Assembly (NCBI GenBank): GCA_007134525.1
Contig: SLKR01000110.1
Coordinates: forward strand, 1-44,134
DNA length: 44,134 bases
Source of the DNA: Bacteroidales bacterium
Lineage (GTDB): Bacteria > Bacteroidota > Bacteroidia > Bacteroidales > UBA7960
Direction of reading: 5' to 3'
Under the pieces are notes generated by a model. That model did not search any database. It had not been told where the DNA came from and saw only the letters and a program-made list of their open reading frames with translations. Both the position numbers and the translations under genes were made by a program. Within the stretch, counting starts at the first letter, position 1. Every line of letters begins with the position of its first letter. Below are positions 44,065-44,134 of this stretch, piece after piece.

Positions 44065-44095
44065 TTTGTACACAAAAATAATTGTTGTACTTTAG
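44065..44095 (+). promoter_or_regulatory. Predicted promoter of the gene at the right edge
   Basis: TTTG at 44065-44068, a 19 bp spacer, and TACTTTAG at 44088-44095 (one mismatch to TAnnTTTG). The expected transcript start is within a few bases of the ATG at 44100, which would make the mRNA nearly leaderless, unless the real start codon lies beyond the window. Confidence 0.4.
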
Positions 44096-44099
44096 CCTG

Positions 44100-44134
44100 A
44101 TGACCAATTCAGAAAATATACCCGACGACAGGAA
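44100..44134 (+). CDS. Start of an unidentified gene, truncated by the window edge
   Basis: An ATG 59 bp after carB opens a frame (MTNSENIPDDR) that runs to the end of the window. Only 11 full codons are visible, too few to identify. The promoter-like sequence just upstream supports a new transcription unit. Confidence 0.4.
   Translation, partial: MTNSENIPDDR

Noticed and set aside
1-44134. Defence island, CRISPR array, biosynthetic cluster or other new multi-gene system
   Set aside because: No regular repeats, no nuclease/effector sets, no change in composition evident by eye, and almost every gene belongs to a recognisable core or envelope family.

Overview
The window looks like a chromosomal core region of a Bacteroidota bacterium, probably Bacteroidales/Marinilabiliales-like (lineage placement is inference). 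Evidence: a TamA-like lipoprotein (TamL) paired with TamB, DUF4831 and DUF5916 proteins, a BatA-domain von Willebrand protein, a GNAT-nitrilase fusion, a tricorn-type S41 protease, and the Bacteroidota -7 promoter element TAnnTTTG in front of many genes. KdsA, TamL/TamB and lipoproteins point to a Gram-negative envelope. I see no rRNA, tRNA, CRISPR array, insertion sequence or prophage. The gene content is mostly housekeeping, and I found no convincing unknown multi-gene system.

Layout. 1-4079 (+): 3' part of dipeptidase E, a DUF4831 lipoprotein, an SDR oxidoreductase and a GNAT-nitrilase fusion. 4096-5922 (-): a large exported protein of unknown function, divergent from a YciO-type gene and kdsA (6072-7532, +). 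7513-9439 (-): an M23 endopeptidase with an unusual zinc-ligand pattern and a Yip1-family membrane protein. 9528-13791: a XerC/D recombinase (+), hemW (-), then pgeF and pepT (+). 13846-18549 (-): topoisomerase IV subunit A and a BatA/VWA membrane protein. 18746-23075 (+): a KAS III-like synthase and a tricorn-like protease. 23076-30201 (-): tamL and tamB, overlapping by 8 bp. 30284-31069: ferritin (-) and a BFD-type [2Fe-2S] protein (+), divergent. 31119-36417 (+): a membrane-anchored serine hydrolase, a lipoprotein and a DUF5916 outer-membrane protein. 36504-44040 (+): argR-argG-argH-carA-carB. The 5' end of one more gene lies at the right edge.

The best regulatory signal is upstream of argR: two ARG-box-like palindromes separated by exactly 3 bp (centres 21 bp apart) lie over a good Bacteroidota promoter. 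This predicts that ArgR represses its own gene and the downstream steps from citrulline to arginine, together with carbamoyl-phosphate synthesis. Other points worth checking are the His-to-Cys change in the M23 active site, the alanine at the quinolone-binding serine position of ParC, the ferritin/BFD pair, the terminator just upstream of tamB, and the short predicted 5' leaders.
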